A stretch of 64,000 nucleotides of DNA from Chitinophagaceae bacterium (GTDB lineage: Bacteria > Bacteroidota > Bacteroidia > Chitinophagales > Chitinophagaceae): positions 1-64,000 of the forward strand of contig JAHBTL010000012.1 in the NCBI GenBank assembly GCA_019638615.1, in the 5' to 3' direction. The notes under the pieces are model-generated. The model saw nothing but the letters and a program-made list of their open reading frames with translations, searched no databases and was not told the DNA's origin. Within the stretch, counting starts at the first letter, position 1. Each line of letters starts with the position of its first letter. A program made the position numbers and the translations under genes. Below, in pieces: positions 46,826-56,926 of this stretch.

Positions 46826-49800
46826 TTAATGCGCAGTAACTGCCGCTTTTGCTTTTGCCTGCAGCTTTTGTTCTTCAGGAGTAAGCCTGCCCAGCGGTTT
46901 ATCTTTAGCAAAATCAACCAGTATAGGTGCCGCCACAAAAATAGACGAATAGATACCGGTTAATACCCCTATCAGCATGGCAAAGGAAAAACCGCGTGTA
47001 ACTTCACCACCGAAAATAAACAATACCAGCACCACTATAAATACGGTAACCGAGGTCATGATGGTACGGCTCAACGTATCGTTGATAGCAGCATTGATGA
47101 CCCTGGTTTTACTTTCGCCCTTCATGGTTCTGCTGTATTCCCGGATACGGTCAAATACAATTACCGTATCGTTCATTGAGAAGCCCACCACTGTTAATAT
47201 CGCAGCAATGAAGTGCTGGTCTATTTCAAGCGGGAACGGCATAATATGACGGAAGAACGAGAATACGGCCAGCGTTACAAACACGTCGTGCACCAGCGAA
47301 AAGATGGTACCCAGTGAGAACCTCCAGTCGCGGAAGCGGATGAAAATATACAGGAATATCAATATAATGGAAACAATGGTAGCGGTTACAGCGCCACGCT
47401 TCAGGTCTTCCGAAATGGACGGTTGTACACTCTGTGAGCTCTGGAGGTATTTTTTCTTGAACTCGGTATAAGTAGTTCCATCCGCCAGGAAAGGTTTCAA
47501 TCCGCCAAACAAGGTAGCTTCTACCAGTGAATCTGCCGTGCGGGAAGGATTTTCTTTTTGGTAAGCGGTAGTAATATTAAGCGTGCGCGCATCGCCTACT
47601 GTTTTGATTACAGGATATTCGCCAAAAGATTTTTGCAGTGTATTGGCTATGTCATCTCTTTTTTGCACATGATCAAAATGAATGGTATAGCTTCTGCCGC
47701 CTTTGTATTCCACCCCTTCATCAAAACCGTAAAAAAAGGATCCCACACCAAACAATAATACAAATATTGAGATGATATAGGCAACCTTGCGCGCTCCCAC
47801 AAAGTTGAAATGCGCTTTTTTGAAGATGGTTCTTGAAAGCTTCGTAAAGTATTCAAAATGACGACCTTTTTTATTGGTCCACCATTCAGAGACCAGGCGG
47901 GCGATCAGGATACCGCAGAAAAGATTCAGTACCACAGCAATGATTTGCGTGGTAGCAAATCCTTTAATAGGCCCCATACCAAAAATATACAGGATGATAG
48001 CAGTAAGCAAAGTGGTAACGTGCGCATCAAGCACAGGCGGCAGGGATCGGTTATACCCATGATCCACCGCCGTGGAATAGCTTCTGCCCCACGAAATCTC
48101 TTCTTTAATACGTTCAAAAATAATCACGTTCGTATCTACTGCCATACCAATAGCCAGTACCAGCGCCGCAATGCTTGCCGATGTTAAGGTAGCGCCCAAC
48201 CCGCTTAATACGCCAATGGTGAAAAGGAGGTTCAGTATCAGGGTAATATTGGCTACCCAGCCGCTGGTATTGTAATACAGCAACATCAAAGCGAAGATCA
48301 CTACGAACGATATAATAAATGACATCGCACCTCCCCGGATGGCTTCAGCGCCTAATGTAGGGCCTACCAATTGTTCATGTACGATCCTGGCAGGAGCCGC
48401 CAACTGACCAGACTGCAAAATATTGGACAGATCAGACGCTTCTTCCACTGAAAAGCTCCCCGATATCTGCGAATTACCGTCCAATATGGGATTGATCACA
48501 TTGGGAGCGGAATACACTACGTCATCCAGCACAATGGCAATAGGCTTTCCTACATTTGCAGTAGTAAGGTCACCCCATTTTTTTGTTCCCTGTTTGGTCA
48601 TCCGCAGTGAAACGGCAGGGCGTCCTCTTTCATCGTAAGAGATATTCGACTCTTCCACATCATTTCCTTCCAGGGGCGCTTTTCCGTCCTCGTTGGTCTT
48701 TACGGCATAAAAAGGTATTATATTACTGGTGGCTCCCGTACTGGCGCGGGGCGCTATCCCATAAAGAAACCTTACGTTGGCAGGGAAAATATCTTTTACC
48801 ATTTCAATGTTCTCATTGAGCTGGGCTGTATCTTTTGTTTGCACATAGGCCAACGCAGCTTCTCCCTGCTGGGCCTGTATCAGCAACCCGAGTATGGTAT
48901 GTGTGGGAGCAGGAGTAGTTGCGGCAGAAACTGCCGTTTTGGCCGTATCAGCATTGGCCGTTACATCACCCAGGGAAAAAGTTTTTGTTGTATCTGTTGT
49001 GGAAGCAGCGGCAACGGTGGTGGTATCTGCCTTTGAAGCGGCAGCAGTATCAGCAGCGCCCGCTTTTGTATCGCTGTCCTTTATTTTTTGCAGCGTCTCT
49101 TCTGCATGCCTGAAGGATTGGGCAATGTCATTACCGCGGTATACTTCCCAAAACTGCAGATTGGCAGTAGCCTGTAAAATCTTACGTACTCTTTCCGGAT
49201 CATCCTTTACTCCTGCCAGTTCAACACTGATGGTTCCTTTGCGGGGATCGGGGTTGATATTGGGCTGAGCTACACCAAACTGGTCAATACGTTTGGTCAA
49301 TACCCTGAATGTATTCTGGAAAGCTTCGCCGGCCATGGTGCGTAATTTTGAAATGACCTGGTCGTCCGTATCTTCCAGCTTAATATTTCTTTGCCCGGCA
49401 TTCGCAAACAATCCTGCCAGCTTGCCAGACGGGTTTACCTCTTTATATGCCTGGGCGAATAAACCTATGTAATCCGCGTCTGTTGTTCCTTTGCGCTGGC
49501 TGGCAAGCTGCAATGCTTTATTCAGGGAAGGATCTTTAGGACTGTTTGAAATGGACTTTAAAAGATCCTCCAGCTCCACTTCCAGGGTTACGCTCATACC
49601 ACCCTGCAAATCCAGTCCCAGGCTTAGTTCCTGTTCCTTGGCTTTCTGGTAGCTGGTTGCACCAGTAATACCGTAAGTAATTGTTGTGTTTTTTGTGCTA
49701 TCAAGCATCCGTTGCAAACGGGCATCAAAAGCAGAATCTTTGGCTTCCTGGGAGGCATTGGCAAAATGGCTGTTGGCCCAGTTCCGGGCTTTTGTTTCCA

Positions 49801-49903
49801 TTTTGCTTTCATGGTTGCGAACAACCCAGGTAAAATGCAGTTGGTAAAGGGAAATAGCAATCAACGCAATCGCAAAAACAGTGACCAAACCTTTCAGTTG
49901 CAT
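46826..49903 (-). CDS. secDF: protein translocase subunit SecDF (fused)
   Basis: This 1025-residue inner-membrane protein joins SecD and SecF, which use the proton gradient to help complete protein export. The SecD half begins with one helix (residues 5-25), a large periplasmic region with GLDLQGGMSVTLEVELEDLL, a linker rich in Ala/Thr/Asp (about residues 275-345) and the helix block ending in GMAVDTNVIIFERIKEE. The SecF half starts near residue 700 and contains the equivalent FSMNDTVIVFDRIREY. Fusion is the common state in Bacteroidetes. It is distant from yajC here. Confidence 0.97.
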   Translation of the reverse strand: MQLKGLVTVFAIALIAISLYQLHFTWVVRNHESKMETKARNWANSHFANASQEAKDSAFDARLQRMLDSTKNTTITYGITGATSYQKAKEQELSLGLDLQGGMSVTLEVELEDLLKSISNSPKDPSLNKALQLASQRKGTTDADYIGLFAQAYKEVNPSGKLAGLFANAGQRNIKLEDTDDQVISKLRTMAGEAFQNTFRVLTKRIDQFGVAQPNINPDPRKGTISVELAGVKDDPERVRKILQATANLQFWEVYRGNDIAQSFRHAEETLQKIKDSDTKAGAADTAAASKADTTTVAAASTTDTTKTFSLGDVTANADTAKTAVSAATTPAPTHTILGLLIQAQQGEAALAYVQTKDTAQLNENIEMVKDIFPANVRFLYGIAPRASTGATSNIIPFYAVKTNEDGKAPLEGNDVEESNISYDERGRPAVSLRMTKQGTKKWGDLTTANVGKPIAIVLDDVVYSAPNVINPILDGNSQISGSFSVEEASDLSNILQSGQLAAPARIVHEQLVGPTLGAEAIRGGAMSFIISFVVIFALMLLYYNTSGWVANITLILNLLFTIGVLSGLGATLTSASIAALVLAIGMAVDTNVIIFERIKEEISWGRSYSTAVDHGYNRSLPPVLDAHVTTLLTAIILYIFGMGPIKGFATTQIIAVVLNLFCGILIARLVSEWWTNKKGRHFEYFTKLSRTIFKKAHFNFVGARKVAYIISIFVLLFGVGSFFYGFDEGVEYKGGRSYTIHFDHVQKRDDIANTLQKSFGEYPVIKTVGDARTLNITTAYQKENPSRTADSLVEATLFGGLKPFLADGTTYTEFKKKYLQSSQSVQPSISEDLKRGAVTATIVSIILIFLYIFIRFRDWRFSLGTIFSLVHDVFVTLAVFSFFRHIMPFPLEIDQHFIAAILTVVGFSMNDTVIVFDRIREYSRTMKGESKTRVINAAINDTLSRTIMTSVTVFIVVLVLFIFGGEVTRGFSFAMLIGVLTGIYSSIFVAAPILVDFAKDKPLGRLTPEEQKLQAKAKAAVTAH

Positions 49904-50159
49904 ACAATAAAGCGTTTACAAAAATTTAAATTGGGGGCAAAGATAGGGTTTCACCCTGAATTTATGGCATAAAAACAAGTCGCAAAAAAACTGCTTTTTA
50001 CGCATTTTTAACGCCGAACCAACTGCTTATATCCGGAAAGCCGGGCTTATAATATCCTCCACAGTTGCTGCCTGCCTATTCGGTTTTTCCCACCGGGGAA
50101 TAATATAGCCGGCCTGCTGTAATTTGTATTGATTAATTTGCCGGTTATATAAAGACATT

Positions 50160-51515
50160 ATGGCGCGACCCTTTAAAACATATTACGGTTTTATCATATC
50201 GTTTGTTTTATTATATGCTGTTTCCTGTAAAACAACACGGAAAGCGGAAACACCGGATATACCGGGACCGAAGCCTGACACACAGGTGGCTGTTGTTCCG
50301 GCAGACACGGCAGCTCCCCTGTTGAAGCCTGCCAGGACCGATGCGTTCCTTGAAAAATTGTTGCGAAATCATCCTGCCTATTTCAGCGACATCCTCGCTC
50401 ATAAAGACGCGTATAAAGTACAGGTCATCTATACACAGATTGACCGCGACGAGAACAACCAGCCTTCGTTCAAAGACTATTACTTTAATGTAAATGAAGA
50501 TAACTATTTCTACCCGGCCTCAACCGTTAAAATGCCCACCGCCCTGCTTGCATTGCAAAAACTGAATGAATTGAATATACCCGGGCTGCATTGCAATACG
50601 CCTATGATTACTGAATCTGGCTATAGCGGTCAAACCCCCGTATACAATGACCCTACCACTCCCGACGGCTGTCCTACGGTAGAACAATATATCAAAAAGA
50701 TATTCCTGGTAAGCGATAACGACGCGTTTAACCGTTTGTATGAATTTGCGGGACAGGAGTATATCAATCATCAATTGCATCAAAAAGGATATGGATATGC
50801 CGCCATCAATCACAGGCTGGAGGTTTTTTTATCGCAGGATGAGAACCGGCATACCAACCCGATCGGGTTTAGAGACACGGCAGGCAACATGATTTACAAT
50901 CAGCCCATGCAGTTTAACAGGGCTCCCTACTCCAAAAGAAACGATGTGGCAGGCAAAGGATATTACCAGGGTGGTGTATTGATTAACGAGCCAATGAATT
51001 TTTCAAATAAAAACCGCATTACCTTACCGGAGCTGCACGGCATATTACGCAGCATCCTGTTCCCTGCATCCGTGTCTCCGTCGCAACGCTTCCATCTTAC
51101 GAACGAAGATTACCGGTTTGTGCGGAAATACATGTCGCAGTTACCGTCAGAAACAAGCTATCCCTCTTATGACTCCGGCTATTACGATGCCTGGTGCAAG
51201 TTTTTATTATTGGGCGGAGACAGGAATGCGCATCTCCCTCCGGATGTCCGCATCTTTAACAAGGTGGGCGATGCATATGGCTTTTTACTGGATGTGGCTT
51301 ATATAGCCGATTTTGAGAACAAAGTGGAGTGTATGGTAAGTGCGGTGATCTATTGCAATGCAGATGAAATACTCAACGACGATGTGTATGATTACAACAC
51401 TACCGGGTTGCCTTTTATGAAACACCTGGGAGAAGTGATCTACCGGCACGAGCTTACCCGTAAGAGAAAACACTTACCCAACCTTGAGGAGTTCAGGCTG
51501 CAATACGACAGGTAA
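50160..51515 (+). CDS. beta-lactamase-fold serine hydrolase lipoprotein
   Basis: This 451-residue protein has a lipobox (LLYAVSC, Cys23) and a Pro/Asp-rich linker to about residue 60. The class A beta-lactamase-like active-site motifs are visible: STVK (Ser121, Lys124), SDN (185-187) and KVG near residue 370 in place of KTG. It is longer than a typical class A beta-lactamase (about 290 residues), with extra segments between SDN and KVG. No Glu166-type omega loop is obvious, so hydrolysis of beta-lactams is doubtful; a peptidase or transpeptidase-like role in the envelope is as likely. It has no operon partner. Confidence 0.82.
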   Translation: MARPFKTYYGFIISFVLLYAVSCKTTRKAETPDIPGPKPDTQVAVVPADTAAPLLKPARTDAFLEKLLRNHPAYFSDILAHKDAYKVQVIYTQIDRDENNQPSFKDYYFNVNEDNYFYPASTVKMPTALLALQKLNELNIPGLHCNTPMITESGYSGQTPVYNDPTTPDGCPTVEQYIKKIFLVSDNDAFNRLYEFAGQEYINHQLHQKGYGYAAINHRLEVFLSQDENRHTNPIGFRDTAGNMIYNQPMQFNRAPYSKRNDVAGKGYYQGGVLINEPMNFSNKNRITLPELHGILRSILFPASVSPSQRFHLTNEDYRFVRKYMSQLPSETSYPSYDSGYYDAWCKFLLLGGDRNAHLPPDVRIFNKVGDAYGFLLDVAYIADFENKVECMVSAVIYCNADEILNDDVYDYNTTGLPFMKHLGEVIYRHELTRKRKHLPNLEEFRLQYDR

Positions 51516-51693
51516 GCAGCGCCCGGGCATTGGCTTCCCAGATATATTTTTGATCTTATTTTTTAATGCTAACTTTATAAGCGTTTCTTTCTATTTCGAT
51601 CCACTACCAATGAAGCCTGCTTTTATCCAATAGGTGATGGGCAACCTGTAATGACCTCTCATTCACATTTATTGAACTTCAAAAATATCATGT

Positions 51694-54600
51694 ATGAAAA
51701 AACTGATTGCTGTCATACTTCCGCTTGCCCTTTCCATCCAGTTGAATGCACAGGGCGTAAACCAGTTATGGGGGCTTTCAAGAGGAGACGATCCCCTTAT
51801 ACGCGGCCATCTTTTCAGTTGGGACAGCGCCACCAATACGATTACCAACAGGAAGACATTCTTTGGCAGCATATTTAACTATCCATATCCTAATTTCACT
51901 GTACACAACGGGATGATATATGGCGTAACAGGAGGCGACAGTTACGCGACCCAGAGTAGTATATTCGAATGGGACCTTCAAACTCCCGAAGCTCCGGGGG
52001 TAGTAAAAGCTGTGGTCAACGGCATATCAAATGGCAGCCTGGTATCGTGGAATGATAAGCTATATGGACTGACCAGGACAGGAGGCGCTGCAGATAGTGG
52101 TTTCATATTTGAATGGGATCCGGCATCAGGCCCTGCAGATAGCGGTGTCCCATTTGGATGGGATATGACATTCTTTACAACAACAGAAAAAATATCGTTT
52201 GATTTTACCAAAGGCTCCCAACCCCTCGGCGGGCTTGTATTGCTGAACGATAAGCTTTACGGCATGACAGCCAAAGGAGGTGATTACGACCTGGGCGTGA
52301 TTTTTGAATGGGATCCGGCTACCAATGATTTTAATAAAAAATTTGATTTCGATGGTACCAACGGCGCTTCGCCCAACGGTAATTTAACATGGAGCGGATC
52401 GCTTTTTTATGGCGTAACAGATAGTGGCGGCGTTAACAACGAAGGAGTACTTTTTAGCTGGGATCCTGTAACGAACAGCTATAATAAAAAACTGGACTTT
52501 GTTGCCGCAGACGGCGAAAACCCATGCGGCACACTTGTAGCTACAGGCAACAAACTGTATGGCATGACCACCAATGGCGGCGCCAATGATCTTGGCGTTA
52601 TTTTCCGCTGGAATACAGACTCCGAAGTGTTCAGCAAACTCACCGATCTGAACAGCACGGTGGGTGGAAATCCCAAAGGTTCCATGACCTTATACAACAC
52701 CAGGCTATATGCAAATACCACACTGGGGATGATAGAGTACGATACCGTAGCGAATACCTGTTTAAAAAAATACGACACCCAGGGCAACGATCCATTTAAT
52801 CAACCCGCATTATTCAACGGGAAGCTGTATAGTACCATTGGTTCTCTTTATGGGTCTTCCGGGGTTATGGAAATTGATATTGCTACCGGCACTACTAAAA
52901 ATTATCTTACACTCGATGAAAACTACTTGGGTGGTGGGTATGGCGACCCTAATGGCCTGGCAGAAAGGGAAGGAAAGTTATACGGTTTAACAGAAGATGG
53001 AGGAGCCGCGCGCGTGGGAATGATTTTCAGGTATAACCCTTCAGACTATGTGCAGCCTTATCAGCCAAGGTATTTTTTTAACAGAGGGGAAGACGGCGCT
53101 TACCCGTATGGCAATGCATTCGGTGGCATAACGAGTTGGGGAGGATGGTTTGACCAGGGAACAGCATGGGGATATAACCCTGGAAATAATACAGTAGGAG
53201 TTTCAAGGCATTTTGACTCAATGACCGATCCCCCACCCAGCGGCAATCCAACTCCCTGGGGAATAATGCAAAACGGGAAACTGATTGAAGACATGCAAAA
53301 CGGCGAATGGGTTGAACACTTCAATTTAGGGCCTGGAACAGGGGAACCGGATCTTTTCGGGTTCAACGATAAAGTGTATGGCGTAACCGATGGCGGAGGA
53401 GGAGCAAATAATATGGGTTATATTTTCGAATGGGATCCCGATGAATGGTCCGAAGCACCACAAAGATTTTTCAATAAGCTTGACTTCAACGGGGCCAATG
53501 GGGCCAGTCCTAACGGAACTTTTACTTTGTTGAACGGCAAGTTTTATGGCATTACTCGGCTTGGTGGCGCCAATAATATGGGCACATTATATGAATGGGA
53601 TCCAGCCACTAATATCCTTACAACACTGGCTCATTTTGACGGCACCGACAAGATTACATCACCATTCACAGCAATGAACGGGAAGCTATATGGCATGCGG
53701 GGAGGTGGCGTTAACAACAAGGGAATGATCTTTGAGGTTGACCCGGCTACCGGTCAGGTAACCAACAAAGCAACATTTGATGGAGTTACCAATGGGAAAA
53801 ATTCAGGCGACAGGTTACTGGTTGTACCGGCCGGCATTGCACGATCCGCTCCGGGCAGCTGCGTAGGGTTTCCATCCGTAACGATAGACGCTACTAACAA
53901 TAATATCTGGGTCCCTATTGTTGATAGCAGAGGAGATGTGCTGGCTGAGGTCAAAGCCAACGGCAATAATCTTGGATTGCTTAGCATCCAGTCGTATGTA
54001 AATGCAGGCCCCGTACGCCAGGATGGTGAGGGACGTTTGTACTTAGACCGCAATATAACCATTACGCCTGCCGAACAGCCGGCAGAGGGTAACCCGGTCG
54101 ATGTAAGATTCTATATTCCGCAGTCGGAATTTGACGCTTTGCTGAATACCGGCAATGCCGCCATCAATGACATTAATGATGTGGCTGTTTTTAAAGGCGC
54201 TGAAAATTGCGACAACAACGTGCATCATGCTATCCCGTTGCCTACCACCGCTGAAAATTATGCGCATGGCTATGTATTGTCCGCGAGCATCTCCTCTTTT
54301 TCATCTTTTTATTTTGCCAGCCGTACGTTCGAAGCGTTGCCCCTGCAGCTCCTCTCTTTTTCAGGCGTTGTTACCAACAACGATGCCCAGCTTAAATGGG
54401 AAACCAGTCATGAACAAAATGTAGCGGGCTTTGACATAGAAAGAAGCACGGATAAAAGCAATTTTGTAAAGGCGGGAACTGCAACGGCGAGCAATACCCC
54501 GGGCAACCACAACTATGCATTTACCGATGCCGGTATATATTCACTGGGCGTTTCCACCGTATATTATCGCATTAAGCTCAAAGACAACGATGGCAGGTTC

Positions 54601-54891
54601 ACCTATTCATCCACCATCGCCCTGCAACTGAATACATCGGTTACATCGGTACAGTTTTATCCCAACCCCGTCAGCAGCAGGGCCAACCTGGTCATTACGG
54701 CCGATAAGAGCCAGCAGGTACAATGGCGTATACTCGACAACACGGGCAAAGCCGTTGGCAAAAATACTGCCCGGGTCAGCAAAGGGGTGATATCATTGCC
54801 GGTAGAGGTGGGCAATTTACCCAAGGGGGTATACTACCTGGATGTGAAAGGAGCACATTTCAGCAAGATGGTAAAATTTGTAAAACAATAA
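51694..54891 (+). CDS. secreted GloVer-repeat protein with T9SS C-terminal signal
   Basis: This 1065-residue protein has a signal peptide (residues 1-19, LALSIQLNAQ). Residues about 25-740 contain many GloVer-type repeats of the form LYGMTxxGGANDLGVIFxWDPATN (for example near 52260, 52560, 53560), which form propeller-like beta structure. A fibronectin-like segment follows (LPLQLLSFSGVVTNNDAQLKWET, ERSTDKSNF). The last 80 residues are a type IX secretion sorting domain (VQFYPNPVSS to MVKFVKQ). It is therefore exported across both membranes and anchored or released at the surface. No enzymatic motif was seen; adhesion or glycan binding is a guess. Confidence 0.88.
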   Translation: MKKLIAVILPLALSIQLNAQGVNQLWGLSRGDDPLIRGHLFSWDSATNTITNRKTFFGSIFNYPYPNFTVHNGMIYGVTGGDSYATQSSIFEWDLQTPEAPGVVKAVVNGISNGSLVSWNDKLYGLTRTGGAADSGFIFEWDPASGPADSGVPFGWDMTFFTTTEKISFDFTKGSQPLGGLVLLNDKLYGMTAKGGDYDLGVIFEWDPATNDFNKKFDFDGTNGASPNGNLTWSGSLFYGVTDSGGVNNEGVLFSWDPVTNSYNKKLDFVAADGENPCGTLVATGNKLYGMTTNGGANDLGVIFRWNTDSEVFSKLTDLNSTVGGNPKGSMTLYNTRLYANTTLGMIEYDTVANTCLKKYDTQGNDPFNQPALFNGKLYSTIGSLYGSSGVMEIDIATGTTKNYLTLDENYLGGGYGDPNGLAEREGKLYGLTEDGGAARVGMIFRYNPSDYVQPYQPRYFFNRGEDGAYPYGNAFGGITSWGGWFDQGTAWGYNPGNNTVGVSRHFDSMTDPPPSGNPTPWGIMQNGKLIEDMQNGEWVEHFNLGPGTGEPDLFGFNDKVYGVTDGGGGANNMGYIFEWDPDEWSEAPQRFFNKLDFNGANGASPNGTFTLLNGKFYGITRLGGANNMGTLYEWDPATNILTTLAHFDGTDKITSPFTAMNGKLYGMRGGGVNNKGMIFEVDPATGQVTNKATFDGVTNGKNSGDRLLVVPAGIARSAPGSCVGFPSVTIDATNNNIWVPIVDSRGDVLAEVKANGNNLGLLSIQSYVNAGPVRQDGEGRLYLDRNITITPAEQPAEGNPVDVRFYIPQSEFDALLNTGNAAINDINDVAVFKGAENCDNNVHHAIPLPTTAENYAHGYVLSASISSFSSFYFASRTFEALPLQLLSFSGVVTNNDAQLKWETSHEQNVAGFDIERSTDKSNFVKAGTATASNTPGNHNYAFTDAGIYSLGVSTVYYRIKLKDNDGRFTYSSTIALQLNTSVTSVQFYPNPVSSRANLVITADKSQQVQWRILDNTGKAVGKNTARVSKGVISLPVEVGNLPKGVYYLDVKGAHFSKMVKFVKQ

Positions 54892-54894
54892 GCA

Positions 54895-54932
54895 AAAAGG
54901 GGCGGCCGGTTTGGTTCGCCCCTTTTCAATTT
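54895..54932 (+). terminator. Rho-independent terminator after the GloVer-repeat gene
   Basis: A 10-base stem AAAAGGGGCG/CGCCCCTTTT with a 12-base loop is followed by a T-rich tract. It starts 4 bases beyond the stop. Confidence 0.85.
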
Positions 54933-54970
54933 TTTCTTTTTAAATCCTTAGTTTCGTACAAAACATCAGG

Positions 54971-55957
54971 ATGAAATGTATCATCTGTTTTGGCGTATTT
55001 CTTGCCGGCACTTTATTCGCAGCAGCCCAGGAACCTCAAAAAAAATCAATGTCCGGCAACCCGGTATTTCCCGGCTGGTATGCCGATCCTGAAGGAATAA
55101 TTTTCGGCAAAACCTACTGGATCTACCCAACTTACTCTGCTCCTTATAACAGGCAGGTATTCCTGGACGCGTTTTCATCGCCCGACCTGGTAACCTGGAA
55201 CAAGCACGAGCGTATACTGGATACCTCCGCCATTAAATGGGCAAAGAAGGCTGTGTGGGCGCCTGCCATCGTTGAAAAAAAGGGAAAATATTTTCTTTTC
55301 TTCGGCGCTAATGACATACAAAGCGATGATGAAAAAGGAGGCATCGGTGTTGCTGTAGCCAATAAGCCTTCGGGTCCTTTTAAAGATCATCTCGGCAAAC
55401 CGCTGATCGACAGGTTCCACAATGGCGCCCAACCTATTGATCAGTTTGTTTTTAAAGATGCAGACGGCAAATATTACATTATATATGGCGGATGGAGACA
55501 TTGTAACATTGCCCGGCTGAACGACGATTTCTCGGGCTTTGTTCCCTTCGAAGACGGAACAACTTTTAAGGAAATAACCCCGCAGGGTTATGTGGAAGGG
55601 CCTTTTATGTTCATAAGAAACGATAAATATTATTTCATGTGGTCGGAAGGCGGATGGACAGGCCCTGATTACTGTGTAGCCTATGCGATAGCTGATACTC
55701 CGTTCGGCCCGTTTAAACGGATCGATAAAATATTACAGCAGGATCCTGCAATAGCAACAGGCGCTGGTCACCATTCAGTTATTAAGATACCCGGTAAAGA
55801 CGAATGGTATGTTGTTTACCACAGGCGGCCGCTTATTGAAACCGACGGTAATGCGAGAGTTACCTGCATCGACAAAATGGAGTTTGATGAAAAAGGTTTT
55901 ATCAAACCTGTCATCATCACCAATGAAGGCATTGAAGCAACCCCTTTGCAACAATAA
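54971..55957 (+). CDS. glycoside hydrolase family 43-type protein, secreted
   Basis: This 328-residue protein has a signal peptide (residues 1-19, TLFAAAQ). The five-bladed propeller pattern of GH43 is visible: NPVFPGWYADPEGIIFGKTYWIYPTYS with the general-base Asp, WAPAIVEKKGKYFLFFGAND, IDQFVFKDADGKYYIIYGG, and YVEGPFMFIRNDKYYFMWSEGGW with the likely acid Glu. GAGHHSVIKIPGKDEWYVVYHRRP follows. Members remove arabinose, xylose or galactose side chains; the substrate is not clear. A DUF1080 protein gene follows after 86 bases. Confidence 0.9.
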   Translation: MKCIICFGVFLAGTLFAAAQEPQKKSMSGNPVFPGWYADPEGIIFGKTYWIYPTYSAPYNRQVFLDAFSSPDLVTWNKHERILDTSAIKWAKKAVWAPAIVEKKGKYFLFFGANDIQSDDEKGGIGVAVANKPSGPFKDHLGKPLIDRFHNGAQPIDQFVFKDADGKYYIIYGGWRHCNIARLNDDFSGFVPFEDGTTFKEITPQGYVEGPFMFIRNDKYYFMWSEGGWTGPDYCVAYAIADTPFGPFKRIDKILQQDPAIATGAGHHSVIKIPGKDEWYVVYHRRPLIETDGNARVTCIDKMEFDEKGFIKPVIITNEGIEATPLQQ

Positions 55958-56043
55958 ATATAACCAGGGGCTGCTTCAAAAGCAAATACATCCCGTATAT
56001 CCGATACTGCCGATTAAACTGTATTTTTACTAAAACAGCCGAT

Positions 56044-56658
56044 ATGAAACCAGCTACACTGCTCCCATTCTTCTTGTGCCTGATCGTCTTGGTTTCAGGT
56101 TCATCAGTAACTGTACAAAAATGGCAAAACCTTTTTAACGGAAAAAACCTTGATGGATGGCATACCATTCCCGGTGGCGAATGGAAGGTTGAAAAAGGTA
56201 TAATAGCCGCTACCAGTGCCGCATCCGAACCAAGGCACGGGCTGCTGGTATCAGACAAGCAATTCAGCGATTTTGAAATTGAAATTGAATACAGGGCGGT
56301 AAAAGGCAATAGCGGGCTTTACTTCAGGTGCGAAGAAGTAAAGGATGCCGTTGGTGTATTTGGCTTCCAGGCTGAGATAGACCCTGATAAAGATGCCGGC
56401 GGGTTATATGAAACCGGCGGCAGGGCCTGGGTGGTACAACCCTCGCCTGAGGATGTAAAAAAATGGTATAAACCCGGAACATGGAATACGATGAAAGTAC
56501 GTGCAGTTGGAAAAGACATTACAGTTTGGGTAAACGGCATGCAGTCGGCAAAGCTAACCAACGACCCCGGCAGGACTTCAGGTCATATCGCATTGCAGCT
56601 TCATGGCGGAATGGGTATGGAAGTATATTTCCGGAAAGTGCGCATCAGAACGCTGTAA
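56044..56658 (+). CDS. DUF1080 (3-keto-disaccharide hydrolase-like) protein
   Basis: This 204-residue secreted protein has a weak signal peptide (residues 1-20, LIVLVSGSSVTVQ). The single DUF1080 domain is clear: WQNLFNGKNLDGWHTIPGGEWKVEKGIIAATS, FSDFEIEIEYRAVKGNSGLYFRCEE and GRTSGHIALQLHGGMGMEVYFRKVRIRTL. The fold is a concanavalin-like beta sandwich, and some relatives hydrolyse 3-keto-glycosides. Its position after GH43 suggests joint action on a glycan, but the 86-base gap leaves co-transcription open. Confidence 0.88.
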   Translation: MKPATLLPFFLCLIVLVSGSSVTVQKWQNLFNGKNLDGWHTIPGGEWKVEKGIIAATSAASEPRHGLLVSDKQFSDFEIEIEYRAVKGNSGLYFRCEEVKDAVGVFGFQAEIDPDKDAGGLYETGGRAWVVQPSPEDVKKWYKPGTWNTMKVRAVGKDITVWVNGMQSAKLTNDPGRTSGHIALQLHGGMGMEVYFRKVRIRTL

Positions 56659-56727
56659 CCTCCCTGGCAGCAATATGATTTGCTGTACCTTGCAACCGCA
56701 ACTACTAACATATAAAATTCAACCACC

Positions 56728-56922
56728 ATGCTCAATCAGGAAAAAACCGGCAGTGATATCAATTCCCTGGAAGATATATTCAACTCCCATAAAGTAATTT
56801 TCAAAACCTATACCGATGTTCATGTGCCCAAGCACCTGTTAAAAGATATGATGAAAGACCTGCAGGATTATTACGACCGGGCGAACAATACCCGCAGCGA
56901 ACAACAGGATGTACCGGGGTAG
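56728..56922 (+). CDS. small conserved-looking hypothetical protein, 64 residues
   Basis: The frame encodes a soluble, helical, charged protein with the central segment SLEDIFNSHKVIFKTYTDVHVPKHLLKDMMKDLQDYYDRANN. No signal, membrane segment or recognised domain is present. It begins 69 bases after the DUF1080 gene and ends 4 bases before the stop of the convergent S9 peptidase gene. The good codon pattern favours a real gene. Confidence 0.6.
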   Translation: MLNQEKTGSDINSLEDIFNSHKVIFKTYTDVHVPKHLLKDMMKDLQDYYDRANNTRSEQQDVPG

Positions 56923-56926
56923 CCTG

